Below are positions 1 through 11,206 of a DNA stretch of 64,000 nt, one piece after another. Origin of the DNA: Cyathus striatus (taxonomy: Eukaryota > Basidiomycota > Agaricomycetes > Agaricales > Nidulariaceae); contig JAOVFP010000016.1 of the NCBI GenBank assembly GCA_025738555.1, positions 3,162,001-3,226,000 of the forward strand, read 5' to 3'. Position 1 is the stretch's first letter; the number at the start of each line of letters is the position of its first letter. The translations under genes and the position numbers were made by a program. The notes below the pieces were generated by a model. The model saw only the letters and a list, made by a program, of their open reading frames with translations, did not search any database and was not told where the DNA came from.

Positions 1-294
1 ACATCCTCTGCCCCTCCTCCACCACTATCATCAACCACGGAGACCCCCACATCCACTAGAGTATCACACTCTCGCACCTCTACTTCTAGTCCTAGCTCTA
101 GTAGTACTCAGGCTTCTAGCACGTCATCAATTCCCACATCAACCAGCAAAAGTCAAGTTCCGACGTCAACCACCCAGAGCACTTCTCCAAGCGCCACACC
201 CACATCGAAATTCCCCGAATCTTTGGCACTATTCAACCAAGCATTTTTCCAGTTGGCTGAAATAATTAAATCTGCCACCTCAGCTGAGTCGTAA
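1..294 (+). CDS. 3' end of a Ser/Thr-rich protein (partial)
   Basis: The first 98 codons of the window are open in frame 1 and end at TAA (292-294). The first two thirds are almost only Ser, Thr and Pro, as in a linker that is O-glycosylated or disordered. The last 25 or so residues are a more ordered amphipathic stretch (ESLALFNQAFFQLAEIIK). No domain is visible, so the function cannot be named. The gene starts upstream of the window. Open frame, codon composition and a clean stop support coding; an intron inside it cannot be excluded. Confidence 0.55.
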   Translation, partial: TSSAPPPPLSSTTETPTSTRVSHSRTSTSSPSSSSTQASSTSSIPTSTSKSQVPTSTTQSTSPSATPTSKFPESLALFNQAFFQLAEIIKSATSAES

Positions 295-641
295 TGGTGC
301 TCCTGGGATCGAATCTCAATCAGATGACGTTGTAACTGTTCATGCTGAGTATTGGTTTCTTAATGGACTTCGCTTTATGTGAATTATTTGGATCATATAT
401 CTTTGCTACATGTTTATATACCCTCCATATATAACCATATTGTTGTTGTTGTCCATTTGACTTCTCTAACTGGCGGTGTATCTTATATCAGGTCTCAACA
501 AGATTTTCAATTCACTAGCTAATTTTACAAAGAAGGACCAGGCATCTGAATATTCAATAACATCAGGAATGTGTTCGAAGCCTATTATCACTGTCGCCTT
601 GGAGCGATTATTGACGAATCCAACGTTGATTGAGCGATGAC
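295..641. other. Intergenic, nothing recognised
   Basis: AT-rich spacer between two convergent 3' ends. It presumably holds both 3' UTRs. No other feature was seen. Confidence 0.6.
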
Positions 642-1996
642 TTAGGCAGCAGTGGAAGTCCTGGGGGCCGAGAAGCTGGAGGGGGAGCTGGCAGGGGGAG
701 GGGGACCACCGGGGCCACCAGGACCGCCTCCAGGACCGCCGGGGCCACCGGCATTGGGATTAGCCACACCACCATTCTCGGTCCAAGAGGCAGCAGCGCT
801 GACATTGCGTTGACTGTTCTTGTCAACACCGATGGTGATCCAGGCAAGAATACCATCCGAGAGCGAGTCGCCGAGGAGAGTATACTTCACAACGGGGTCC
901 ATAGAAGCGGCTTCCTCACCGAGGATCCCGTCCTCAGAGTTTAGAGTAAGTCGCTGGGCGTTGGAGGTGTAAGGGGCGACCTTCTCGACGGCGGTGATCA
1001 AGCTTTGGTCGAAGAATACCTGGTGGGTGACATGTTAGTACCTGAGTTTGAGATAACATTAACTGTCTTACCTGGCCGACGTGTGAGATGTAACCACCAT
1101 CGAGGGTGTTGTTGGGCAAGAGAGTCGCATTGAGAGTCGCCAACACGTGGATGTGGGGGGTTCGGCCAGTGTAGTGACCGGGGAAGGTAGACTCGAAGTA
1201 ACCGACACCGTCTGCATCAGTAGATTGGACAGCGCGGAGGAAAGTGGCGTTCTGAAAAATTAGAAATCAGCCCGAGCACTGTTGCTTTCACAATAGGTTG
1301 GCTACTTACGATATTAGAAGCGTCAGAGCTGTCACCATTGCCTCTAGCGACGATGCCACTGTATACACCAGTTGAGTTGCCTGTAGATTGGTAAGTATCC
1401 AATAGAACGACTGTAGCAAAATGGATACTTACAGTGCCAGAAGTCCAAATATGCGTCAGGAACTGGTTCGCAAGTGCTCACATCAACCACTTGCACATCG
1501 ACATACAAAGAACACCTTCTTGCTCCTCAACGGCGTTTTTCCTGATCAATTCTCCCTCAACGACTAAGAATATACATGGTAAGTATGGCATACTTTGTCA
1601 TCAAGTCGGGTTAAACTTACAGTAAGGACCTTCTGTGACCTCGGGTTGAAGTACGCAGTTCAGGTCGCCAGTGAAGATATCCTCGGCAGGAGTGTCGGGA
1701 GTGGCGCCAGTCAAATTCGACTGGTGGTCAGTCTTGAGGACGGTATCGAGGTCGCGCTTCCTCATCCTTGGAAGGCCGCGTTTCTGGCGCAGCTCTCCAG
1801 CGAGGAAAGAGCGCCGTTCAATAGCGCGTCCGGCAAGTCCACGAGCGGCGATCTTATCCTGACAGCTATCAATGGAGCGCCTGGCAAAGCCGAGGAATTC
1901 ACGGCGAGCAGGCGTGCCATGCTCCTCTAACTCCCCTGGGTGGGCTGCAGCAGCCCTGAGAAGGCAGAGAAATGAAAAGAGTCGGATGAACTGCAT
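642..1996 (-). CDS. Secreted intradiol dioxygenase-like protein, copy 1 (frameshifted)
   Basis: Paralogue of the next gene, with the same five-exon structure: 1621-1996, 1433-1563, 1310-1380, 1072-1251, 642-1019. It starts with a signal peptide (MQFIRLFSFLCLL), has a Lys/Arg-rich propeptide-like region, then the intradiol ring-cleavage fold. The TEGPYF motif precedes the core. The four iron ligands expected for the family are all visible: Tyr in GVYSG, Tyr in PGHY, and both His in PHIH. The C-terminal tail is short and Gly/Pro-rich. Members cleave catechol-type rings between the hydroxyls; fungal secreted forms are linked to lignin or phenolic breakdown, but the substrate here is unknown. Exon 2 is 131 nt against 132 nt in copy 2: one base is missing in the T run opposite 1507-1509, which breaks the frame. 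All splice sites and the downstream exons are intact, so this is either a very recent lesion or a sequence error. Confidence 0.85.
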
Positions 1997-2075
1997 GGAA
2001 ATATTGAAGTCAGTCGACTCGAGGGGGAAAAGGATGAGAGATGAGGAACTGAGCTTTCCTTCATTGAATACATCT

Positions 2076-2085
2076 CTTTTATATA
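2076..2085 (-). promoter_or_regulatory. TATA box of dioxygenase copy 1
   Basis: TATATAAAAG on the minus strand, about 80 bp upstream of the start codon. Copy 2 has a TATAAAAG at a similar distance. Confidence 0.5.
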
Positions 2086-2262
2086 TGCTACAAGCAGACC
2101 TCAGACGACATTAAGCACTTCAAGCAGATGTCGTCGTCGTTTCCGTCTGCTCGCACTGTGCATCCCGATTCCCCCAAGTATTCCCTCGAGAAGGTGTCCG
2201 ATCGAGGTGATACATGCTGCAGAAAATCCATAAAGTTCAATAACCGCGTGGGGTCGGGGACG

Positions 2263-2280
2263 CGTTGCGTCGCACCGGTA
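2263..2280 (-). promoter_or_regulatory. 18-bp promoter element shared by both dioxygenase genes
   Basis: CGTTGCGTCGCACCGGTA (plus strand) occurs here and identically at 5041-5058, upstream of each dioxygenase and in the same orientation. The surrounding sequence is only loosely similar, so the match looks functionally retained. The binding factor is unknown. Confidence 0.5.
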
Positions 2281-3140
2281 TACATCTTGAAGGCTCCAAG
2301 AAATCATACGCCCGGTCATCACATGGCATCCACCAATCAGATTTAGCATTTTACACAAACCGTATCATAGGTCGCCGTCGAAAGGATGCTTCCAGATACT
2401 TCCTCGGTAGTTTTCAAGACGACCAGCAAAACAGGGAATTTACAAGAATGATAGTCATATTGGGGTGACTGCGAAGGAGCAGCCGTTGCATGTCGCCATC
2501 CGCTCAGCATGACCAAATTCCGATTGTAGGGGTGGCCCTTGTTGGTTCACGAAAAAAATATGATGGATAAACCGTGGGGATCACATGCAATCCATGCTAT
2601 TGCAGCTGTGTCAGAGTAGGGGTTGTACACAGAATAGAACCAATGCGAAACAGCGTAAGAAGCTTTCGGATGCACAAGGGCAAAGGCAGATAGAGCAGCA
2701 GTCGCGGGCAGAACACGGAATATCCAAGGTTGACACACAACATACAACAACTTCTTTGACCTTCGTTCGTGTCAGTTCTTATGCCAGATAATTGCGAACT
2801 ATCATAATGCACTTACTTGGGCCCCTGGGTGTTTAATTCGCCTGATAAGCTAATGACCAACATTAGCGTTAAGTAATGTCAGAACCCACCTTTAACGTGA
2901 CCCTCCTCTCGAATTTATTTGACATACAGGTTGCAAATAAACAATGGATACTTCGCTGGTTGGACGTTAAAGGACTGCCGTAAAACCGAAGCTTGCGTAC
3001 GATTTACGACACAAAACCTCACAAAACTCAAACATCGAAGATTCTTAACTGAATCGAGTTAAGTGTATTGCTAAAAGGCAGTACTATTATTAGTTAATAT
3101 TGTCCAATAAAAAGTTCCTAGTGAATGTAACAATCCCCTA
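2281..3140. other. Intergenic between the dioxygenase copies
   Basis: Upstream region of copy 1 and 3' flank of copy 2. Apart from the promoter elements of copy 1 listed separately, nothing was recognised. Short open frames here have no family features. Confidence 0.5.
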
Positions 3141-4835
3141 CTAATGGCCACCGTGACCACCGCCGTTGGATTGACCACCTGGGTTGCCTTGATTGCCTTG
3201 ATTACCTTGATTACCTGGACCAGACTGTCCATTATTGCCTTGACCATGGTTACCAGGTTGACCACCAGCAGGCTGAGAAGCAGATGGCTGGGCGGCTGAC
3301 TTAGATGTGACAGTGACGAAACGTGAGGAGCTCGAGGTGAGGCTGGAAGCAGCGGCAGAGGAAGAGGTAATAGGCTTGATGGACGATGTTACAGGCGCAG
3401 CGGAGGTGACAATCTCGACGGGCGCAGAGGAGGCGATGATGGTGTCCGTGGGGATCACTGAGCCAGATGGGACGGCGCTTCCTGAGGATACTTCGCCAGA
3501 AGGGAAAGCGCCGCCGGAGGGCGCGGCACCGCTGGGGGCAGTACCGTTTCCGCCAGGTCCGCCACCATTTCCATCGCCACCTCCACCGCCACCCATAGAG
3601 TTCTCGTTGGCGATACCACCATTCGCGGTCCAAGTGGAAGCAGCGCTTACAGAGTACTCTGCGCTGGCGTTAATACCGATAGTGATCCAGGCAATGACAC
3701 CATCCGCAAGTGAGTCGCCGAGGAGTGTGTACTTCACAACGGGGTCCATCGAAGCGGCCTCCTCACTGAGAATCTGATCCGCTGAGTTGAGGGTGATTTC
3801 CTGGGTGTTGGTGGAGTAAGGAGCGAGCTTCTCGACCGCAGTTATCAAGTTTTGGTCGAAGAATGCCTGATGCAAAATATGTCAGTATTTGAGTTTGAGA
3901 AAAATGCTGAACCTTACCTGGCCGACATGTGAAACATAACCACCATCGAGAGTGTTGTTGGCCAAGACGGTGGCATTGAGAGTGACCAACATATGCATGT
4001 GTGTGCTACGGCTAGTGTAGTGGCCAGGGAAGATGGTCTCGAAGTAGGCAACACCATCAGCATCAGTGGGTTGAACTGCCCGGAGGAAAGTGGCATCCTG
4101 AAAGTTCGAATTTAGTAAAATAAACATTTGAACCAAGATGACTGCTTACAATGTTGGTAGTATCAGAGCTATCTCCATTTCCGTTTGCCACAACTCCACT
4201 ATACACACCAGTAGAGTTACCTGCAGAACAGTAAGCATCCGCTCACTAGCCAGATAATAATAAATACTCACAGTGCCACAAATCCATGTATGCGTTGGTA
4301 ACCGGCTCGCAAGTATTCACGTCGAGAAGTTGAATGTCGACATATAATGGCAAACCCTCCTGGGTCTCAACTGCGCTCTTCCTGATCAGTTCAGCTTCTA
4401 CGTCTAAATAATAGAATTAGCAGGATTCTTTCGCGAGCAGACAGTCAAGGAAGACTTACAATAAGGGCCCTGGGTAACCTCGGGCTGAAGAATGCAGTTG
4501 AGATCGCCGGTGAAAATGTCCTCAGCAGGAGAGTCGGCGGTAAGGCCAGTCAAATCTGACAGATGGTCGGTACTCAAGACTGTATCGAGGTCGCGCTTCC
4601 TCATGGTAGGAAGGCCGCGTTTCCTACGCAGTTCTTCAGTGAGGAAAGAGCGCCGTTCAACGGCGCGACGGGTAAGTCCACGAGCAGCAATTTTATCCTG
4701 GCAAGTGTCAATGGAGCGCTCTGCAACACTCAAGAATTCACGGCGCGCAGGGGTGCCATGCTCCTCTAACTCTCCTGGATGAGCTACCACAGCCCCGAGA
4801 AGGCAGAGAAAAGAAAAGAGTCTGATGAACTGCAT
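3141..4835 (-). CDS. Secreted intradiol ring-cleavage dioxygenase-like protein, copy 2
   Basis: Five exons (4460-4835, 4272-4403, 4150-4220, 3918-4097, 3141-3866) give an intact 494-residue protein. An N-terminal signal peptide (MQFIRLFSFLCLLGAVVA) is followed by a basic propeptide-like segment, then the intradiol dioxygenase domain from about residue 115: GPYY, WHCNSTGVYSG (first Tyr ligand), FPGHY (second Tyr ligand) and THMHM (two His ligands to non-haem Fe3+). After the domain comes a long low-complexity tail, Gly-rich then Ser/Thr-rich then Gly/Gln/Asn repeats, much longer than in copy 1. The tail might mediate wall association, which is inference. Family role: oxygen-dependent ortho cleavage of catechols outside the cell. 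It is the tandem duplicate of the gene downstream, and the intact one. Confidence 0.9.
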
Positions 4836-4921
4836 GGACGTATCAATTAAAAGATTAAGATGAAAGGCCAGACGGGGAAGGAAGGAAGATGTGTGAACTT
4901 CAAGCTATGATTGGAGAACAC

Positions 4922-4929
4922 CTTTTATA
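4922..4929 (-). promoter_or_regulatory. TATA box of dioxygenase copy 2
   Basis: TATAAAAG on the minus strand, about 90 bp upstream of the ATG at 4835. Confidence 0.5.
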
Positions 4930-5040
4930 CCAACCAAGCCAATGCCATACGCATTGATATTTGCCAGACTTGTCCAGCAAAAAGTATCGATACGCTGCGC
5001 AATACGCAGTACTTTCCATAACCACCTGGGGTATAACAAC

Positions 5041-5058
5041 CGTTGCGTCGCACCGGTA
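5041..5058 (-). promoter_or_regulatory. 18-bp promoter element, second copy
   Basis: Identical to 2263-2280 and about 210 bp upstream of copy 2. See that entry. Confidence 0.5.
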
Positions 5059-5789
5059 CCTAACGGAGCGCACTTTGGAGGTGCCAACTGCAGATCCACC
5101 GTATCATCGCGTGATATTCACCAATCAGAATCCTTCCGTTTGTCAAGGTTCCTCAAAGGTATATTGTAGTAGATACATAACTGGAAGAGATTTTTGCGAC
5201 ACGAAAGCAGGATAGCACAAGTAGTGATGAGGCCATTTCTTATCGGCATACCATTCGTGACTGTAAATATCTGTAAAACTGTAGGTCCTACACGAAAAGG
5301 CGAACACAGTTTCTTGATTGCTAGACCCTGATAGTTTTAATTTTAAAGTGAGGGGTGGGTCGATCAGCATAAGAGGATCACGTATGTCGTATTTCTCTTC
5401 GTCATTATACTATTGGTTTGGTGCTACCAGAGATCGGAGACGCAGCAGCAACCCGTCCGGAAGGTCGCAAGAAGCTTCACCTAGTAGCAACGTAGCCGGT
5501 GGTTCACGCCAAAAACTATGTAGTTCATTCTTCTGTGTGCTGCGGATAGTATGCGAGAAAGTGAAGATTAAAGAAGATAGTCACTAGGGAACCGTTAAGC
5601 TGAAAACATCAAGATTCAAAGTTGCGAAGTGACAGGGCAGTGAGGGTACCTTTGCCTGCTTATGTAATCATCTAATTCTCTGATATTTGCCAAAGGAGTG
5701 TTTGGCAAAAGACGTCTTGAACAACAATGGATTGGATAAACTTGTCTATGTTGAAACAGTTGTCCTAAATTCATACTCTAGAATATACT
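5059..5789. other. Divergent intergenic region
   Basis: Spacer between the dioxygenase promoter and the coiled-coil gene on the other strand. It presumably contains both promoters. No further element was identified. Confidence 0.5.
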
Positions 5790-7834
5790 ATGTCAATGTC
5801 AATGTCATCGTCTCAGCTACCCTCACAACAACCTACTAACTCAGAAAGCTTCCTCTCGATGACTGTTGAATCCTTGGCAGGGATCCCTCCGGAGAAAGAC
5901 CCCTCCCGATCCCTCTGGGAGCACATCTGTCGCAAAGAGAGCCTTCCACCACCACCACTTCCCAAGCCAAACCCTATATTCATCCCCACAGGTCCCATGG
6001 ACAAACACGCCACTTCCATGCGAGTTCTGCTGCATGACACCCAGCTGAACTTTGAGAACTTCGCCAAACACACTGAAAAGCTCCTTAAAGAAGTCGGTGA
6101 GTCGAAGAACGAAATTAAAGTCCTCAAGGCGCTGTTCGAGAGGGAACACGAGACTCTCACAGGGGAAATTATGGACTTGGGTGCGTGCACACTGATACAT
6201 GATAATGAATGCTATATGCGCATTCAATCTTGTCCTTCCTCGAATATTCAGTGAACCGCTGCCAGACGCAGATCCAAAAATCCCTCGGTACACCAGCTCA
6301 AGCATCACACCTGTCCCAAATCCAGAAAGAAATCGAACTCCGTCTCTCAAACTTTGATGAGCGTCTTGAGTCAATTAAAATGGTACACCCCCTCTCCCCA
6401 CTGATTCCCTGCTAACATTTTTCCGGGCCTCAAGCTCAACCAATCCCACTCCCAAGCTCTTCAAAGCCAAACTCAAGTCTTACAGACACTTCAAGAACAG
6501 CAAAATAGTATTCTCACATCTGTTCTTCCCTTGTTACCGCTCATCCAGTCACTGCCCCTGCACATCGAAAAAGCGCAAAAGACAATCACGGAAGCAGTCT
6601 CTAAGGTCTTGATCCCTGCTCCCACTCCTACGCCAACAGTAATAACTTGCCCGCACACTTCTGCTACGTCTGTCCATCCAACTCGTGTTTCTTCTCGCCG
6701 TTCTGTACCCCTTGGCTCACTTTCCCTCTCCAGCTCTGGTTCTCATATAAGGTCATCAAAAACTCTGAAACGCTCCTTCCAGACGGATGTGGATGAAGCA
6801 CCACTATCATCTCCTATCTCATTGACTCTCAAAAAAGCAAGAAATATAAAACAACATGTGGATATTTCTCAGCGTGCTCTTTCCCATCGGTCTACTCATC
6901 ACAGCTCACAAGCCCTCCCTGAACCGCGTCAAGAAAAAATGCCCCAAACCCCGAATTTTCGTTATCTGTCCTCAGACCACAGTTCTTCCACTTTCAAATC
7001 TTCTACGGAATTGCCGGTTTCTAATATGCAGCTTCCTCCCCCAAATCTACGCTCAAGCGCAAGTCTCGTCAAACACAATAATTATCAGTCTCCGATTTCT
7101 CCTCTCAAGTCTCACTTACAACCAGAAAAGCTATCATATAGGCATAACTCTATTCGCAGGAACGTGACAGAAACGAGCGCAACTTCTCAACCCACTGGCA
7201 TTGTTCGTCTTCACACTGACCAAGCTCGACCAATGCAACGCCGAAGCTCTTTCCTCCACACTGGTACCACCTTTTCTGACAAGCAGGCATCGCAAGAACA
7301 GATGCCTCCTCCTACTGCCTATAAACCTCGCCCTGGCCAACAGCCACAACCACAATTTCAACAGCTGATCGGACCGGGGAACCCTGGATCCGTTACACGA
7401 TCACGACGTTCCATCCAAACTACTCCCACTAGCACTCCACTTACTCGACGAACTACACCGACACCCGCATCCATTACTAATTTAAAAACGCACGAGTCTT
7501 CAGTTCTCCTTCACTCTAGGACCACATCTGCAGTTTCGCCAACACCCGTCGTACCATCACGAGTTTCCCATTTGATAGTTGCAATGCCCTCAGCTCGACC
7601 AGTCACTCGCTCCCAGACGGTAATGAACACACCAAATACTGGTATGAGTATAAGTAGAAAGTCCACTATGCTCCCTGGCTCGGTGAGGAAAGCAAGCGAT
7701 GGGAAGTTGACAAATGTGACTATAAGTGCTATTTTGATATCTGTACGCGGCTTATGGTGGCATAACAGGAAGGCAGAAGGTTCATCATATTCCAGGATTC
7801 AGAGGATGATTCTGCGACAGAGGAGGATGATTAA
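5790..7834 (+). CDS. Coiled-coil protein with long disordered basic tail, unknown function
   Basis: Four exons (5790-6180, 6252-6382, 6435-7715, 7769-7834), all phases consistent, give 622 residues. Residues 1-75 are Ser/Pro-rich with a short conserved-looking patch (SLWEHICRK). Residues about 80-230 form heptad-rich helices, a likely coiled coil. From about 240 on the chain is Ser/Thr/Pro/Arg-rich and disordered, with many basic SP/TP sites. The last exon adds a short hydrophobic-acidic tail (GRRFIIFQDSEDD, then acidic residues). The last intron is supported because reading through it loses this tail and extends into the neighbouring gene's 3' end. I do not recognise the family. A chromosome-axis or spindle coiled-coil protein would fit the architecture, but that is a guess. 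It converges with the methyltransferase gene, about 100 bp between stops. Confidence 0.7.
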
Positions 7835-7935
7835 TAACAATAACAAGTGCACTCCAAATATACTTTTGCCCACTGCGTATTCCGGGTATCTCCTACTCCC
7901 TGACCCTCCCAAGCCAAACTTCCACCTCCCTTCCT

Positions 7936-9216
7936 TCACCTTTCCCCTTCCCAATCCACCCCTTCCGTTCCCCCTACCTTCTCAAAGACCACCCCTACCT
8001 TCTTCGCAAGTTCCCACAGCTCTCTCTCTGCCACATCTCTTTCTTTGTACCCCATTAGAATCAAAGGTGGTTTTTCTGGGGAGAGCTTGATAAGTGCCTC
8101 GAGGATGCGAATGAGGGAGGGGAATGAAGAAGTGTTATACGCTACGTCTGCCATCCTAATGCATGCTTAGCAGATTATTAAGTGAGAGAAAGAAAACGGA
8201 AAGTACAAGATGACATCTACCCCGCCTTCCTTCATATAGTCAGGTAGTTCTTCGTCCCAGTCTAACACACGAGCTTCTGGTGTTGAGTAAGGAAAGTTCA
8301 CGGCGTTGGTTGTGATGTTTTGTTCGAGAAGGGGCATTGCTGATTCTGCCAAAAACATAAGATGAGAAGAAGGGGGAAGGGGGAGGGGAAGGGGACGAAC
8401 CGACGTCGGTGGCATACACTTTCTCGCCCTCTGTTTTTGCTCCTATCAAGGAGGAACGGGCTGCACTTATAGTTAATGATACAAGCCCTATCCCTGCGCC
8501 TGTATCATAATTAATGTTTTTCCGGTCAACGGGGTAAAGACAGGACAGACCAAGTTCAACAATTTTCCTCCCCTCCTTTGCAAGTAACGCGTCTTTCAAG
8601 TCCTCTAGCCCATTTCCATCATGTGGGGAAGAAGCAAATCCAACAAGCCAAGAACTCAATCCAATCCCACTATCCCAAATTTTCTAACCATTCTATGATA
8701 AGTTACGAGAAAAAAAGCAAAAGATCGACCACAGACCTTGTCCAAATCGTAACTCGTCTGTTCGACCACCTTAATCTTCTTCACTTCCCCACTGACTGAG
8801 AGCCTATAAACCCTCTCAATTCGCTCCTGTTTCGCCCCCCTCGCCCTTCCAAAAATCACAGGCATACTCAAAACGGGAATCACCCCCTTCCCCGTGTCAT
8901 TATCCAAATCCACGCCACCCATGCCTGGGGAGGGGGTAAGCAGCAATCTCCACCCTTGGTTTTCTCTCAGTCCAGGCGGGAGGGGAACAGGAATTTCTTT
9001 GTACGCGCCCTCGGGCTTCCACGTACATAACTTCCTGGGCTGGACTTGTACAGCTTGCGGAGGATCCGATCTCAGCCAGGCATAGTATATGTCCTGGGCG
9101 AGGGGAAACTGTTCTGTTCTTAGATCATTTGCGATCTGCGGGGTGATGGTGATACGGGATGAGCTCGGATATTCATGTGTCGGTGGTGGGCGGAGGAAGG
9201 AAATGTAGTAGAACAT
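7936..9216 (-). CDS. Family-16 (METTL21-type) protein methyltransferase
   Basis: Five exons (8737-9216, 8551-8683, 8401-8499, 8207-8345, 7936-8155) give 356 residues with consistent phases. An N-terminal region (FYYISFLRPPP) precedes the Rossmann fold. The hallmark KIWDSGIGLSSWL lies before motif I (VELGAGIGLVSL, SAM binding), followed by an acidic residue ending the next strand (YATDV) and DVILMADVAYN, the family's catalytic-side motif. Members methylate lysines of translation factors or chaperones in the cytosol, or are Rrg1-like; the substrate cannot be read here. An in-frame ATG is preferred at 9216 over an upstream ATG at 9231. The stop gives an abrupt end (WEGER); one base less in the C run at 7944-7947 would instead give a plausible family ending, EVEVWLGRVRE. 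See findings. Confidence 0.8.
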
Positions 9217-9263
9217 CGGAGTGCAGAGCAAGTTATCTTATCGGCAATTAAAATAAATAATAC

Positions 9264-9285
9264 TATCTTATCTTATCTTATCTTA
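9264..9285. repeat. Pentanucleotide microsatellite (TATCT)n
   Basis: About four perfect TATCT units in the short spacer between the methyltransferase start and the rhomboid stop. Confidence 0.7.
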
Positions 9286-9296
9286 TATATGTACGT

Positions 9297-11206
9297 CTAT
9301 ACGCCAAACATACCACTCCACTTCCTCCTCGCCATATACCACACATCTGTTCCAACATAGTAATACACCAACCCAAACACAGCCCCTCCCAAATGTGCCC
9401 AGTGATTAAGCATACTGCATGTCTCTCAGCAAAACCTACGCAAAAGAGAAATAAAAACACACCTCCACCCTCTCAGCGCACCGACGATATCAAAAATCAA
9501 CACTATACACCCAACCGTCTCCAAATTCACAGGATGCTTGGGAGGAACATAGAGCGAAAGCTGACTATCTGGATACGTGAGCATCGTCAACATAGCGCAT
9601 GCGTACAGCGCTCCGCTAAACCCATAGACGGGCTTTATCTTTGTTGCCGAGTCCTTCAAGCTTAGGAAGCCCATTCTCTTTACCGGAGGAGAGCTTAAGC
9701 TCAAGAAGCTCATAAAACCTGTTCTCTTTACCGGGGGAGCATTTAGTGCTTGTTTCCAAGTTTCAACGCGCGGCTGATTGCGCGCGTTCATTATGTTACG
9801 TATCATACGTGGATAAACGAGTTTTGTAGTGGCGATATGTGAGATGAGGGTAGAGAACAGCCCCGCTGTACATATGTGAGTATTGATATGGACAATGACA
9901 AGAAGACGAACCCCCCAGGAAGAATGCGAGGAAGTGGTAGCCCGTTGTTGATTCGAGCAATCCGGGATGCACTTTCTTTTGTTCATCGTTAAGGATCCTA
10001 TATACCGGTGCACCTGCTACTTATCAACATCGGGCCTCTCAAAAGAAAATATACTACACACCAAGGCCCTCCAATAGAAAACACCCAATCAAGAGTTGCC
10101 AGAACTTGTCCTGACTATAACTATCAGCGCTCACCCCGCAATTTATGGCCAAAAAGACAACTCACGCAAACACGCTTGTCAAAAGTGTAACACTCCCCCC
10201 CTTTAATGGATCATGCCCATACCACTTTCCCATGCGCAACCGTGGCATCGTAAACACTGTCCACGCTATCGCAGTTGCAAAGCACAATTTCAACATCAGT
10301 CTCTTCCCATCGGATATATCCAAATAGGTTTGGAATGTGAGCACGAATAAATGGGATACTAAGTACCGGACGAAAGAGGGGAGGTAAGGCAGCTCATTTA
10401 GGAAGATATTTCCAAGGACCGGAGGTACTGGGGGGGGGTATGAGTGGGGAGTGGAGTAAGAAGGGGAGGGAAGGGTTAACGCACGTTAACTAATTCACCT
10501 CTCTTTAATCTCTCCAAGTCGCTACTAGAAAATAGTTTATATGCACCATAGGAGGTTCTGACCTTGTTCGCCCACTTCATGGTGTCGAAACTAGTCATAA
10601 AACTAGCGACTGCGAACAAGAGTAGTAGACTTGCGAAGGTGAACTAGGTGGTGTGAGCATGTTCACTTATTGAGAAGAGACGGCGGAAACGCACGAGAAT
10701 TTGTCGAGTACAACCAGGCGCGACCATCTCTTCGAACTTTTCTTCCTTTAGCGATACGGGTTTGATCAACGGCACTTCCTTCTCAGTCTCACCCCCCGTC
10801 CTGGCCTCCTTTGTAGCATTCGCTGTAGATTCCAGTACCTCAGGGACTTCCTTCATCATCGTAGCCGACTCGGCCTCCTGCGTTTCCTTCGTCGTAAATT
10901 GCAACTTCTCTCCAACCTCAGGAACCTCCTTCATCACAGTAGCCGACTCGGCCTCCTGCGTAGTTTCCGTCGTAGGAGGCTCCAACTTTGCGCGACCTCT
11001 GCCGCATCCTGGTTCCGCTTCCACCTCACCATGGACGGGCTCACTGCCCACGCACGCGTCGCATGTAACCCTCTCTGCTGGACATTTCCTCGAAGCGCGG
11101 CGAGCACAGGCGAGTGCAGTTTTGAATGTAGATGTGAATGGAAGCAGAGGGTACGTGTGAAAGCTATTGGAGGTGCCCTGGAGCACCTTAGGGGAAGGGT
11201 GAGCAT
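9297..11206 (-). CDS. Mitochondrial Pcp1/PARL-type rhomboid protease homologue
   Basis: Multi-exon gene ending MFGV-stop at 9297. The N-terminus (MLTLPLRCSRAPPIAF, then RGLHATR) is basic and lacks acids, as in a mitochondrial presequence. A tandem acidic repeat follows (twice QEAESAT.MKEVPEV), probably after a 47-nt intron (donor GTGCGT). Membrane segments come next, then the family signatures: GFSGALYA with the catalytic Ser, DIVGALRGW, and LNHWAHLGGAVFG with the catalytic His. Pcp1/PARL enzymes cleave membrane proteins of the mitochondrial inner membrane. Unusually, the HxxxHxxxN element of the second core segment reads Q, Q and G (AQDKFWQLLIGC). A loop before the active Ser contains a duplicated VKR.GF.S element. 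The exact first two exons are inferred. An alternative start is the in-frame ATG at 11224. It shares a short divergent promoter with the Rkm5-like gene. Confidence 0.75.

Noticed and set aside
3307..3777. 156-codon open frame on the plus strand, Pro/Glu-rich
   Set aside because: It is the antisense shadow of the Gly/Ser-rich last exon of dioxygenase copy 2.
7134..7361. Minus-strand frame inside the coiled-coil gene
   Set aside because: Shadow of a Ser/Arg-rich exon whose sense frame is open and splice-consistent.
10762..11160. Plus-strand frame over the rhomboid N-terminal exons
   Set aside because: The complementary strand carries the QEAESAT repeats joined in phase to the rhomboid; the plus frame has no family features.
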